Source: JACMQW01 sp964536965
Lineage (GTDB): Bacteria > Bdellovibrionota > UBA1018
DNA: 64,000 nucleotides
Assembly: GCA_964536965.1 (NCBI GenBank)
Contig: CAZIAL010000011.1
Coordinates: 24,075-88,074, forward strand
Direction of reading: 5' to 3'
Part shown: in pieces, positions 34,356-43,094 of the stretch
Numbering within the stretch: position 1 is the first letter of the stretch
Layout: each line of letters starts with the position of its first letter
The notes under the pieces: generated by a model
Databases searched by the model: none
What the model was told of the DNA's origin: nothing
The model's input: the letters and a program-made list of their open reading frames with translations, nothing else
Position numbers and translations under genes: made by a program

Positions 34356-37300
34356 ATGTTCTGCCTGCGCAAAAATCTAGGCTTGCTTGCGGCCCTTCTC
34401 CTCATGGTCGGCCCTTCGGCCGGCTTCGCGCGCGACCTAGGAAAATCCCGACTTCCCTCGTTGTCGAAGCTCGAACGCGAATTCGCGGCCGAGATGGAAA
34501 TTGCCGCCGCGTCGGTCGGCAATCCCGAAAAAATCTCGGGAGTGGAACGATTTCGACTCGCGTTCGCGATGCCGCACACCTCGAACCGCGAACAAATCGG
34601 GCGCGTGCTTTTCGTCATTGACCAGCAGTCCGCGTTTCTGGATCATCTGCTCGCCAAAAATGGGTCCTCGACCCGACCTACGGATCTCTATCCGCACCGG
34701 AACGATAAAGTCGTCGATCTTGGACTAGGCGCCGCGAAACTTCGCATGGCCGCCGCCTGCAAAGATTGCGGGCCGGCGCTCGACGACTTCTTCCGCATTT
34801 TCGATATCCGAGACGCTCACGACGGGTTTAGCGGACTTCCCTTCTACGGCCTGATCTCGAATCGCTTCCACGAGGCGCGGTTCCAGAACGAGGTCCTCGC
34901 CCTCCATTCCGAACTCGCGAAAGCCCTCGCAGCGTTCGAGGCGAATCCAGCGGCCAGTGCGAAGGAAGATTTATGGGCACTCGCGACCCGAGCCACGGCC
35001 GGCGACACGGGGCGGGCGATCGAACTCCTCGGGATTCTCACCAGTCGTGACGTCCTCATCACGCGCTATCTGCGATACCTTCGTTCAGCCAACGAAGATT
35101 TCGTCCGGGCTTTCGCCATGGCCCCGCTGGCCATCCGGCTTCTCGGCGACCTCACCAAGGAGTACGTCACTCCGGGCTTCGACACTTTCACGTTTCCGAA
35201 AGCGTTTAAATCCTCCCAGATCAAGAATTACTATTACTGGAGTTCAGCGCTCGTCAGCCATCGGATGAAACTCTTAGGGCATTCCGACGAGAAAATCGTC
35301 CGACTCTCCCTTGAATTCCCCCGCCAGTACAAAACGCTTCGATTTCTCTCCGTGCTCGGCCCCCTGAAGCCGCGTGCCTACTATATGAACCGGTTCGCGG
35401 ATGCGAAAAGAGTCATGCGTTCCTCCGGCGCCGGGGCTCTCCACGCCATCACTGAAAACTCGGCCCTTCCTCCGCCCCAAGGTTCGGTCGCGCTCGAATC
35501 TTTTCTTGCCGCCTCCACGGACGCCCGCGATGCCGCCTACTTACTGAAGAGCGAACTCCTTCGCCTCGCCGAGAGAACGACGCCCGCAAATCACGCTTAC
35601 GTCCTCTTCTATGACTTCGCCGACTCCCACATCGGACTATCCCACATCAAACTGGTCATCGACGGGACCGTATACGAAATCCATCGCTATCCGAATTCCA
35701 AGGGCACATATCTGCGCTCACGCCCCCTGATCGAAAGCCTTCGCGACGCTCGCCCTGGCGCGCTCCCATCCGGAATTCTTCAGATCGATGCGGCGCGAGA
35801 ACAACTCGACGCGATCACGCACTTCCTGACGGTCGAAGGCGATGCGGCGATGAAATACAGTTTTTTCAACCAGCTCACCCACTCGAAGGCATACAATTGC
35901 GGCGGAATACTTTACGACGCCCTGCGGTCCGCCTCTTTCGATTTGCCTCCACTCGGAAGGACGGAATTTCTCCCCGCCTTCATCTTTAATTCCATGACGA
36001 AGCACCTCCCCATCACGGCCTCGGCGGGAAAGGGAAAGTATCTCCTCGAAAATTTGAGCGCGTTTCCCAACTTTAACCGAGCGACTTTCTGGCCCGGCGG
36101 TCTGGAACCCAATCGGCAGATGGTCGCAGAAATCGGGTACGAATTCCTCCAGGCCGAACAAAAACTCTCCGAGCGCACGCCGCTCTTTTCGAATCCTCGC
36201 AAAGCGATCGGCCTCGTCCTGAAATCATATAGTAATACGGGTGACCTCGCTTACGAATACACTCCGAAGGCTTCTCGCCTTCTCGAGGTGCCTACCCTCC
36301 TCATCCATGAGAACGATCTCGGCGGAAAATTCGTAGCGAAATCAGTTTCCCCGAAAGTGATCGATCGGTTCGTGGTCGAAGTTTCGGGCGAGCGCTACTA
36401 CCGATTTTTCATCCATCCGAACGAATGGGATGCGCACTCGGAGTTTCGCAATCGCGGTCCTCCGGATCCGATCAAATGGGTGGGAACCCCGTCTTCGTCG
36501 GCGAGGAGTTTCTTCGTCCGGGACTCAGGCGGTCGTTACGCGCCATTCGGCATCAAGCTCTCACTCTCTGTCGTCATGGGCGGAGGCAAACGCATCAACT
36601 CCGTCGACAAACTCGCGCGAGCCGTCGCGGTGAACGATCTGATCCGAGGCGTCCACGAGATGTCCCGGGGACGAATTCCGGGGACGGAAAAAACGTGGTC
36701 GTTCTTACCTGAGGAAATCGCCCTCATGCCTACCCACCGGGAACTCGGCGGAATGATCGCGCGCGATCTACCCGAGAACTTCTCGGAGAAGATCCACCTC
36801 CCCTGGTTCTCGCTCATTGCGGACCGAAAGGGCCATGATCGGTGGATCGACGAGCTGTTTCGGCATTCCGGATACAAAGATCGATTCGAGTTCGTATGGC
36901 GCGAGTTCGTCCACCCCCTGATCGAGTTTCAGACGCTGCTAGCGATGGACAACGGGATGACCACGGAACTCCATCAGCAGAATCTCGTCCTCCAGATCGA
37001 TCGCCGAACCCGGAAGGTCGAAGGATTCGTCCTTCGGGACATGGACGGCAACTGGGTCGATTACTCCTTGCGCCGACATCTCTTTCCAGGGTTGCCGGTA
37101 CTGACCGATGCGGCCGCCGACGAAGCAAAGCTCTTACGCTATGGGGAAGCCCAGGCGAACCAGATCTTCAGCTATCGTAACGTCATCCGTTCACGAACGA
37201 TCGACGCCACCTTTAAATATTTTCTGAACGGGAGCGAGTCCACCGACCTCCTCCAGCTCGCCGACCAGACGATCATCCGAAGGTTCAACCAGCGCTTCGG

Positions 37301-37556
37301 CGAGCTTGCCCAGGCCAAGGACCTCGAATCGCTCGAAAAGGCCTGGGAGACCGTTCACCGTAAGACGACGGCTCCTTCCGAGAAAGCCTTGTACGCTGCC
37401 CTTTTAAACACGGAGTCCGCGAAGCCGACGGCGTATGTCGCCTTCACGATGCAACTCGAAAAAACCTACTACAGCGCGCGGCGCTGGATATCGCGAATCA
37501 CCCCGCCCAAAGCCCTGAGTGCCCGCTGCAAAGAATGGCTCTCGCGCAGTCCTTAG
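34356..37556 (+). CDS. Large exported protein: possible permuted papain-like region plus IucA/IucC-like C-terminus
   Basis: A 1066-residue protein with signal sequence 'LGLLAALLLMVGPSAGFA'. Residues about 400-540 look like a circularly permuted papain-type (NlpC/P60 or DUF4105-like) region: His 430 in 'HIGLSHIKLVIDG' and Cys 515 in 'KAYNCGGILYDAL'. Residues about 640-950 resemble the C-terminal half of IucA/IucC siderophore synthetases: 'FGIKLSLSVVMGGGKRIN', 'TELHQQNLVLQID' (H873, N876) and 'FVLRDMDGNW' (R894, D895). Those enzymes are normally cytoplasmic ATP users, so a signal peptide is odd. The frame opens at 34299, but ATG 34356 matches the signal sequence. Function unknown; the domain calls rest on motifs only. 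Confidence 0.7.
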   Translation: MFCLRKNLGLLAALLLMVGPSAGFARDLGKSRLPSLSKLEREFAAEMEIAAASVGNPEKISGVERFRLAFAMPHTSNREQIGRVLFVIDQQSAFLDHLLAKNGSSTRPTDLYPHRNDKVVDLGLGAAKLRMAAACKDCGPALDDFFRIFDIRDAHDGFSGLPFYGLISNRFHEARFQNEVLALHSELAKALAAFEANPAASAKEDLWALATRATAGDTGRAIELLGILTSRDVLITRYLRYLRSANEDFVRAFAMAPLAIRLLGDLTKEYVTPGFDTFTFPKAFKSSQIKNYYYWSSALVSHRMKLLGHSDEKIVRLSLEFPRQYKTLRFLSVLGPLKPRAYYMNRFADAKRVMRSSGAGALHAITENSALPPPQGSVALESFLAASTDARDAAYLLKSELLRLAERTTPANHAYVLFYDFADSHIGLSHIKLVIDGTVYEIHRYPNSKGTYLRSRPLIESLRDARPGALPSGILQIDAAREQLDAITHFLTVEGDAAMKYSFFNQLTHSKAYNCGGILYDALRSASFDLPPLGRTEFLPAFIFNSMTKHLPITASAGKGKYLLENLSAFPNFNRATFWPGGLEPNRQMVAEIGYEFLQAEQKLSERTPLFSNPRKAIGLVLKSYSNTGDLAYEYTPKASRLLEVPTLLIHENDLGGKFVAKSVSPKVIDRFVVEVSGERYYRFFIHPNEWDAHSEFRNRGPPDPIKWVGTPSSSARSFFVRDSGGRYAPFGIKLSLSVVMGGGKRINSVDKLARAVAVNDLIRGVHEMSRGRIPGTEKTWSFLPEEIALMPTHRELGGMIARDLPENFSEKIHLPWFSLIADRKGHDRWIDELFRHSGYKDRFEFVWREFVHPLIEFQTLLAMDNGMTTELHQQNLVLQIDRRTRKVEGFVLRDMDGNWVDYSLRRHLFPGLPVLTDAAADEAKLLRYGEAQANQIFSYRNVIRSRTIDATFKYFLNGSESTDLLQLADQTIIRRFNQRFGELAQAKDLESLEKAWETVHRKTTAPSEKALYAALLNTESAKPTAYVAFTMQLEKTYYSARRWISRITPPKALSARCKEWLSRSP

Positions 37557-38737
37557 CGGCGACCCGCGAGCACGAAGTGCACGAGCCCGCCGACGACGAC
37601 CGCCCAGAACGCCGCCCCCACTCCGAAGAGGCTGATCCCGGAGGCGGCCACGGCGAAGGTGATGTACGCCGCTTCGCGATTTTCCTCGCGGGCGAGCGAG
37701 CTCTGGAGTGCGTTCGCGACGGTCGCGAGCAGCGCGAAGCCCGCGATTCCGGCGATCATCTCCGCCGGAAACGCCGAGAACAACGAGGTGACCGTACCTG
37801 CGAAGAGTCCGATCAAGATATAAAGCACCCCGGCCGCGACGGCCGCCACATAACGCTTCCGCGGAAGCGGATGCGATTCGGGCCCCATCGAAATGGCGGC
37901 GGTGATCGCCGCGAAGTTCAGCGCGAAACCTCCCAGCGGCGCGACCGCGGCATTCATCGCTCCGGACCACCCGAGCACGCGGGAAAAGGGCACATGAAAT
38001 CCGTTCGCGCGCATGACCGTGATTCCCGTCAGATTCTGGGACGCCATCGTAACGACGAAGAGCGGAATTCCGATCCCCACGAGCGCCGCGCCGGAAAACG
38101 TGGGCCGGACGGCTTCCCAGTGCGTCGCGGAGACCGCGACATCGGTGAACTGGAGCTGCCCCGAAAGGGCGGCAACCAGGGTGCCGAAAACCAAGACGGC
38201 GAGCATGGTCCAGCGCGGGAAAAACTTACGCGCGACGAGGTACGCGGCGAACATCGATCCGATCAGGAGTGGCCGCGATTTAAATGCCCCGAACGCGTCG
38301 ATCGAGAAATGCACCAGAACGCCGGCGAGAAGGGCGTTCGCGATCGAAAGCGGAATTCGGTCCATGATGCGTTCGAATAAGCCGGTCACTCCGCTGAGAA
38401 AGATGAGGAACGCGGAGAAGATGAAAGCACCGATGATTTCGGAGAGCGCAAGTCCCTCGACCCCGGTCACGAGCAGCGCCGATCCGGCCGTCGACCAGGC
38501 GAGCAGCACCGGCGAGCGATACGCGAGCGAGAAGACGACCGTGAGCAGGCCCATCCCGAGGCAGAGCGCTCCGAGCCAGGAACTCGATGAAGCCGCGTCC
38601 ATTCCGGCCGCGGTCGCCGCCTGGAAAACGAGAATCGCCGAACTCGTCATACCGACGAGGACGACGATGAATCCCGAGACGATCGCCGACGCGGAAACAT
38701 CTTCGCGAAAATGGCGGAGGTTCGCGCGGATCCCCAT
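37553..38737 (-). CDS. benE: BenE-family (benzoate/nucleobase-type) permease
   Basis: A 394-residue inner-membrane protein with about twelve hydrophobic segments. BenE-like stretches include 'SAIVSGFIVVLVGMTSSAILVFQAA', 'YRSPVLLAWSTAGSALL' and 'PLGGFALNFAAITAAISMGPESH'. BenE proteins are annotated as benzoate:proton symporters, but evidence is thin and the fold is shared with nucleobase carriers. Being 5 bp downstream of pyrE, it may carry a nucleobase or related compound here; this is inference. It converges with, and overlaps by 4 bp, the large exported gene. Confidence 0.88.
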   Translation of the reverse strand: MGIRANLRHFREDVSASAIVSGFIVVLVGMTSSAILVFQAATAAGMDAASSSSWLGALCLGMGLLTVVFSLAYRSPVLLAWSTAGSALLVTGVEGLALSEIIGAFIFSAFLIFLSGVTGLFERIMDRIPLSIANALLAGVLVHFSIDAFGAFKSRPLLIGSMFAAYLVARKFFPRWTMLAVLVFGTLVAALSGQLQFTDVAVSATHWEAVRPTFSGAALVGIGIPLFVVTMASQNLTGITVMRANGFHVPFSRVLGWSGAMNAAVAPLGGFALNFAAITAAISMGPESHPLPRKRYVAAVAAGVLYILIGLFAGTVTSLFSAFPAEMIAGIAGFALLATVANALQSSLAREENREAAYITFAVAASGISLFGVGAAFWAVVVGGLVHFVLAGRR

Positions 38738-38742
38738 GGATT

Positions 38743-39375
38743 TCAGCCGCGGAGATCGCTGATCGACAGAATACGCAGAAACTCGAGGCCCGTGGCTTTC
38801 AGCGCGGTCTCGCCGCCTTCTTCCCGATCGACGACGGTCAGCACGGCGACCGGATCGTAGCCCTCGGCACGCAGACGTTCGATCGCCTTGATGCTCGATC
38901 CGCCGGTGGTCACGACATCTTCGAGTACGATCACTTTCGCGCCCGGCTCCAGGTTTTCGCGTCCCTCGACGTATCGGCCGGTGCCGTGATCCTTCGCTTC
39001 CTTCCGCACGATGAAGGCGGGCCAGTCGATGCCCTGGGAGTAGGCCGCCAGGCTCACGGCGGTCGCGATCGGATCGGCGCCGAGGGTTAGGCCGCCGACC
39101 GCATGGATGGCGGAGAAGCCTCCCGCGCCTTTGAACCGGATCTCGGCGAACCGTCGGATCATCTCGTAGGCGAGGCGGCCGAGCAGGAACGCGCCTTCCG
39201 CGGAAAGCGTCGTCGCTTTCATATCGATGTAGAATCCGCTCTTTTTGCCGGAGGCGAGCGTAAAGTCGCCCTCGCGATAACTGCGTTCGCGAATCAGACG
39301 AAGGAGTCGCGCGGATTCGCCGGCGAAATCGACGGGGCGTGAGAAATCGGGACGGTCAGTGGAGATCGCGTTCAT
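38743..39375 (-). CDS. pyrE: Orotate phosphoribosyltransferase
   Basis: A 210-residue enzyme of pyrimidine synthesis that joins orotate to PRPP. The PRPP-binding motif is 'VIVLEDVVTTGGSSIKAIERL', and 'FTLASGKKSGFYIDMKATTL' and 'FIVRKEAKDHGTGRYVEG' are typical of PyrE. It is followed by the permease gene and preceded by the hydrolase gene, each within 10 bp. Confidence 0.96.
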   Translation of the reverse strand: MNAISTDRPDFSRPVDFAGESARLLRLIRERSYREGDFTLASGKKSGFYIDMKATTLSAEGAFLLGRLAYEMIRRFAEIRFKGAGGFSAIHAVGGLTLGADPIATAVSLAAYSQGIDWPAFIVRKEAKDHGTGRYVEGRENLEPGAKVIVLEDVVTTGGSSIKAIERLRAEGYDPVAVLTVVDREEGGETALKATGLEFLRILSISDLRG

Positions 39376-39383
39376 TTCTTTAT

Positions 39384-40310
39384 CTATTTCCGTTTTTCGG
39401 CCTCGTCGATCACGAGGGCGAGATTTTCGAAGAAGGTTTCTTTACCGATATCGTTCATCGGCTCGTGGCGAAAGTCCGGATACTCGAAAATTCGCTTCGC
39501 GCCGCCTTGGAGACCCTCGTAAAACGTCCGCGTCGCCGTCGTTCCGACGAGTTTGTCGGCGAGCGGAAGGTGCAGAACCATCGGGTAAAGCAGCCCCTCC
39601 TTTCGAGCGCGAGTATCCCGCTGGGCGGCGGTCATCGAGGCGTAGAAACGCGGAGTCATCCGTGAATGGTTCAGCCGATCGGTCGCGTAGTTCTCGATGA
39701 CCCGGTCGTCGCGGCTCACGACTTTCGGATCGACATCCGCCGTCAGCGAAAGCGTACTCCACGTCCGCGCCAGCAACCCCGCCACGGCGCGAAGCGGGAG
39801 CGCCGGTTCCTTGAAGAGGGCGAGGTACGGCGCCGAGATCTGGTACGATTTCAACGGCAGATTCGGATAGAGAAATCCCAACCGGAGCGCGACGAGCCCC
39901 CCCATGGAATGTCCAAGCAAATGGATGGATGCGCCGGGATACTTTTTCTCGACATGGCGGACGACATGTTCGAGGTCGGCGACGAGACTGTCGAACGCGT
40001 CGGCATCTCCGCGCATGCCTTCGCTGCGGCCGTGACCGCGCTGGTCGTAGACGTAGACCGCGTCGACGGACTGCTCGAGGAAATGGGGAAAATGCAGGTA
40101 GCGTCCGCTATGCTCTCCGAAACCGTGACAGATGAGTAGCACCCGGCGGATGGGCGTGTCTTTTTTCGCGTGGATGAGCGCGAAGAGTTTTGTCTTCTCG
40201 TCGGTCGCGATGAGCGTTTCCCAGGTGGTGACCCAAGTTTCCGGAATTCCGGGAAAGCCCTGGGGCTGCCGGACTCCGTAGTAGTTGCGTTCGAAAGACT
40301 GGGAATTCAT
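39384..40310 (-). CDS. Alpha/beta hydrolase, monoacylglycerol lipase-like
   Basis: A 308-residue hydrolase of the serine aminopeptidase S33 / lysophospholipase group. It has 'VLLICHGFGEHSGRYLHF', 'VYVYDQRGHGRSEG', the nucleophile elbow 'LLGHSMGGLVALRLG' and a late His in 'YPDFRHEPMNDIGKE'. No signal peptide is evident. It probably hydrolyses monoacylglycerols or lysophospholipids. It is upstream of pyrE by 8 bp on the same strand. Confidence 0.9.
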   Translation of the reverse strand: MNSQSFERNYYGVRQPQGFPGIPETWVTTWETLIATDEKTKLFALIHAKKDTPIRRVLLICHGFGEHSGRYLHFPHFLEQSVDAVYVYDQRGHGRSEGMRGDADAFDSLVADLEHVVRHVEKKYPGASIHLLGHSMGGLVALRLGFLYPNLPLKSYQISAPYLALFKEPALPLRAVAGLLARTWSTLSLTADVDPKVVSRDDRVIENYATDRLNHSRMTPRFYASMTAAQRDTRARKEGLLYPMVLHLPLADKLVGTTATRTFYEGLQGGAKRIFEYPDFRHEPMNDIGKETFFENLALVIDEAEKRK

Positions 40311-40340
40311 TTCGGGATCCGGAAATTGGGGTTAAGGATT

Positions 40341-41168
40341 CTAGTTTTGGATGATGCGCTCGATGATTTGCCGCGCGGCTGCGGAGAGTTCGTCGAAACG
40401 AAAACTAAAACCGCGGCGATCCTCGTGCAGACGGACGACGATGCCCTCGGCGACGAACGGCGTGAAGAGCGGGTTATTCGGCTCGGCGGGCGAAACATTC
40501 AGTTTCAGTTTAGAGCCCGCTTTCGAGGGGACAAAGTCGGAGAGCACTTGCATGCCGCCGATCGAAATATCCCGCGCCATGCCGACGATGATTTTGTCGC
40601 CTTCCGCGAGAATGACTTTAGCGAGCACGGGTTTCCGGGAATAGGCGCGCTTCTCGCTCCCCTTTTCGCTGGCGGCCGCGGCGGAATGGATCCCGGCCAT
40701 CGGCGCCGTCACGACGCCTGGCTTGAACAAACTGGAAAAGTGCGAGAGCGAACCGATTTTCTCCCAGTCCGCGAGGCCGTCTTTCCAAGCGAAAGTTTCG
40801 CCCGTGATTTTACCGATGCCGGCCATGCCTTCGATCTCGTCTTCCGTGTAAGGGCCGAACTGAGAATCGTTGTAGTAAAGGAACCATTCCTTCACCTGAA
40901 TTTTCTTCGCGGCCGCGGGCGGAGCGGGCGGCTGGGCCTTCGGCTTCATGGCGGGAGGCGGAGGGACGGCGGCCTTAAACGTCGGAACGTCGGCGAGGCG
41001 CGCCCACTCGCCCATTCCCTCTTTCCAAACATAGGAAATCCAGGTGAGCTCGCCGGCGATCACGCGGTCGTAGATTTCGGAAGCAGTCATGGGCCCGATC
41101 GACTTTTCGCCGACGGCGATAAACCACTCGGCCTGGGTCTGACCTTCGAACGGTGAACGATTTTCCAT
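40341..41168 (-). CDS. Double GYF_2-like and PilZ domain protein
   Basis: A 275-residue soluble protein. Two GYF_2-like domains lie at about 14-64 ('WFIAVGEKSIGPMTASEIYDRV' and 'WKEGMGEWARL') and 95-140 ('WFLYYNDSQFGPYTEDEIEGM' and 'WKDGLADWEKI'), separated by a Pro/Ala linker. A PilZ domain follows from about 172, with the c-di-GMP-binding residues R174 and R178 ('KRAYSRK') and D200-S202-G204 ('DISIGG'). It is a likely c-di-GMP effector that passes the signal to a GYF-bound partner. Confidence 0.88.
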   Translation of the reverse strand: MENRSPFEGQTQAEWFIAVGEKSIGPMTASEIYDRVIAGELTWISYVWKEGMGEWARLADVPTFKAAVPPPPAMKPKAQPPAPPAAAKKIQVKEWFLYYNDSQFGPYTEDEIEGMAGIGKITGETFAWKDGLADWEKIGSLSHFSSLFKPGVVTAPMAGIHSAAAASEKGSEKRAYSRKPVLAKVILAEGDKIIVGMARDISIGGMQVLSDFVPSKAGSKLKLNVSPAEPNNPLFTPFVAEGIVVRLHEDRRGFSFRFDELSAAARQIIERIIQN

Positions 41169-41380
41169 AGAGATGATTCTAAAGGCGGAGTGGTGCGTTT
41201 CGAAACCTATTTAGCCGTTTCGCCCCGACAAACTTCCGACGATCGAGCCCAGGTCGATTATAAAGAGGCTCACGCCGAAAACCGATGGTCTACCGCTTGC
41301 TCTTATAGGGCGTGTTACCTGCATTTCCCTTTAAGAGTCAGTGGATAGAGACCCGAAAGGCCCCCGGTTTGGAGCGACCC

Positions 41381-41467
41381 ATGAAATCGAAACTTTACCC
41401 CATCGGAGTGGCCCTCGTGCTGCTCGCAAGCATTATGATGGCGGGAATCTTGATGGTGCCGAAGTAG
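41381..41467 (+). CDS. Small single-pass membrane protein (28 residues)
   Basis: An ATG at 41381 with GGAG six bases upstream opens 28 codons: a basic start ('MKSKLYP'), then a continuous hydrophobic segment ('IGVALVLLASIMMAGILM') and 'VPK'. A strong terminator follows 63 bp after the stop, which makes it a compact transcription unit. Such short membrane peptides are often regulators or stress proteins, but nothing is known of this one. It could be a chance frame. Confidence 0.5.
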   Translation: MKSKLYPIGVALVLLASIMMAGILMVPK

Positions 41468-41529
41468 GCAGAGCCAAAGAAGTCGGCCTCGGATGGAGAA
41501 CGACCATCCGGCTTTCGAGTAAGCGTGAC

Positions 41530-41574
41530 AGAACCCGGAGGGGCCCTTAACGGCTCTCCGGGTTCTGATTTTTT
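41530..41574 (+). terminator. Rho-independent terminator
   Basis: AGAACCCGGAG at 41530-41540 pairs exactly with CTCCGGGTTCT at 41556-41566, followed by GATTTTTT. It closes the unit containing the 28-residue peptide. Confidence 0.9.
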
Positions 41575-41783
41575 AGGGGTTTTTCCGCGGTTTTTCCCCT
41601 TCGCGAAGCTGTCGAAACTTTCGACACCCGCTCGGAGAGCAGTCAAATCGCTAGACACCGGCCCGAACGAACTCATCTTAAGTGCTTGAAATACCATAGG
41701 TTTTAACATTTTCACCTCCCCCTCTCCCTGGCACCTCCCTTGCTTTGTCTAAGGTGAGAGAGAAAGTGTTTGAGGACCAACCT

Positions 41784-42950
41784 ATGAAGACTCCTATTTG
41801 GAATCGAATCTTATCCGCATCCGTTCTGGTCGCGCTTTCGAGCTGCGGAGCCCAGTCCTTCGATGTGGTCCAGGCCCAGCAAGACAGCGGAACTCCCGGC
41901 GCGACGAGCATCGCTCCGAAAGTGGACATCCTCCTCGCGGTGGATAACACGCTTTCGACGGCTCGCCTCCAGGCCGAAATCCAGAGTTCGATTCGCGGCT
42001 TCATGGCGGAACTGAACGCACAGGGATGGGACTTCCGGGTCGCCGTGATTCCCCTCGCTTCGACGAATCCGACGATCACCGCGATCACCGCTTCGAAGTA
42101 CGACTCGAACTACGGCTCGCAGTCGGTCCAGGCATACCCAGGCGCCGACCAGGAAGGCGTGCCTTCCCACCTCTTCGTTCCGTTCGATCGTTTTTCGACG
42201 AGCGTCGTTCCTTCCACTCTTCCCGGCGGATCGGAGCCAGGACTCCAGGCGATCGCCTCGGTGCTGACCCAGCCTTCGACCCAAGCCAACTTCGTCCGCA
42301 AGGACGCGATTCTCGCTACGGTGGTTTTCTCGAACGGAGAAGACACCTCGGGTAGCACTCGCGGTTGCCAGGTTTACGATGTGAACTGCACCCCTCCGAC
42401 GGCGGTTTCGACTCTCGTCGGCCAGATCCGCAACTCGAAAGGCGCGGCGCTCTCCGGTTCCGTTCGCCTCTTCGCGGTGGTGAACAACTCGGGCGGCAAT
42501 ATCAACGGCTGCCGCCTCGCGGACGGCGGAATGTCTTACGCCGGTCGCCGATACGTCGAAGCTTCGGCGATGCTCGGCGGTTCTTCGCACAACATCTGCG
42601 GAACGCAGGCGCTTTCGCAGACGCTCGCGAGCATCAAGCAGAACCTTTCTTCGATTAAGCTGAATTTCACGAAGCGCTACATTCGCCTCGACAAGCAGCC
42701 GAACGAATCCACGATCAAGGTCACGAAGAAAAGCGGCGGCCAGTCGATCGTGATTCCGAAGTCGGACGGCTACTCGGCCGGCTGGGTCTACCTCGGCTAT
42801 CAGGAAAACGTTCCGATGATCGTCGAGCCTTTCGTCGGCGACTTCCGCGACGGGTACATGATCCAGCTGATCGGCGAGCAGTACAAGCTGATGGGCAGCG
42901 ATTCCGCGACGGTGGAATTCCTTCCTTACGGAGTTCAGCCCTCGAGCTGA
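41784..42950 (+). CDS. Lipoprotein with von Willebrand-like domain
   Basis: A 388-residue predicted lipoprotein with lipobox 'LSSC' (Cys 21). 'KVDILLAVDNTLSTARLQ' near residue 50 matches the start of a von Willebrand A domain, but the metal motif reads D54-N-T56-L-S58, with Thr at the second position. Later 'ILATVVFSNGEDTSG' fits the fourth strand. The C-terminal part is beta-rich ('KVTKKSGGQSIVIPK'). GAGGA before ATG 41784 supports the start. It parallels the VWA lipoprotein beside the motor cluster at 22786-24189, although the two are not close relatives by eye. Confidence 0.8.
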   Translation: MKTPIWNRILSASVLVALSSCGAQSFDVVQAQQDSGTPGATSIAPKVDILLAVDNTLSTARLQAEIQSSIRGFMAELNAQGWDFRVAVIPLASTNPTITAITASKYDSNYGSQSVQAYPGADQEGVPSHLFVPFDRFSTSVVPSTLPGGSEPGLQAIASVLTQPSTQANFVRKDAILATVVFSNGEDTSGSTRGCQVYDVNCTPPTAVSTLVGQIRNSKGAALSGSVRLFAVVNNSGGNINGCRLADGGMSYAGRRYVEASAMLGGSSHNICGTQALSQTLASIKQNLSSIKLNFTKRYIRLDKQPNESTIKVTKKSGGQSIVIPKSDGYSAGWVYLGYQENVPMIVEPFVGDFRDGYMIQLIGEQYKLMGSDSATVEFLPYGVQPSS

Positions 42951-43031
42951 TTTTGAACTGAATCTTTAGTGTTCCCCACCAGTCCCTCGTATCTGTCCTT
43001 AGTTATCGCCCCTCGTTTTTAGATGAATAGG

Positions 43032-43066
43032 TCCCTCGACGAAATCCGGATGATGGAGTCGAGGGA
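43032..43066 (+). promoter_or_regulatory. Leader hairpin upstream of the transglutaminase-like gene
   Basis: TCCCTCGAC at 43032-43040 pairs perfectly with GTCGAGGGA at 43058-43066, ending 28 nt before ATG 43095. A second copy of TCCCTCG at 42983-42989 could pair with the same downstream arm, giving two alternative structures. This might control translation of the gene that follows. No ligand or known riboswitch class is recognised. Confidence 0.4.
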
Positions 43067-43094
43067 ACCTAAAGAGAAGAAGAGAGAGAAGTGT

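Noticed and set aside
41686..41714. Possible promoter (TTGAAA) before the second von Willebrand-type gene
   Set aside because: No -10 element occurs at a 16-18 bp spacing; the only candidate is 12 bp away.
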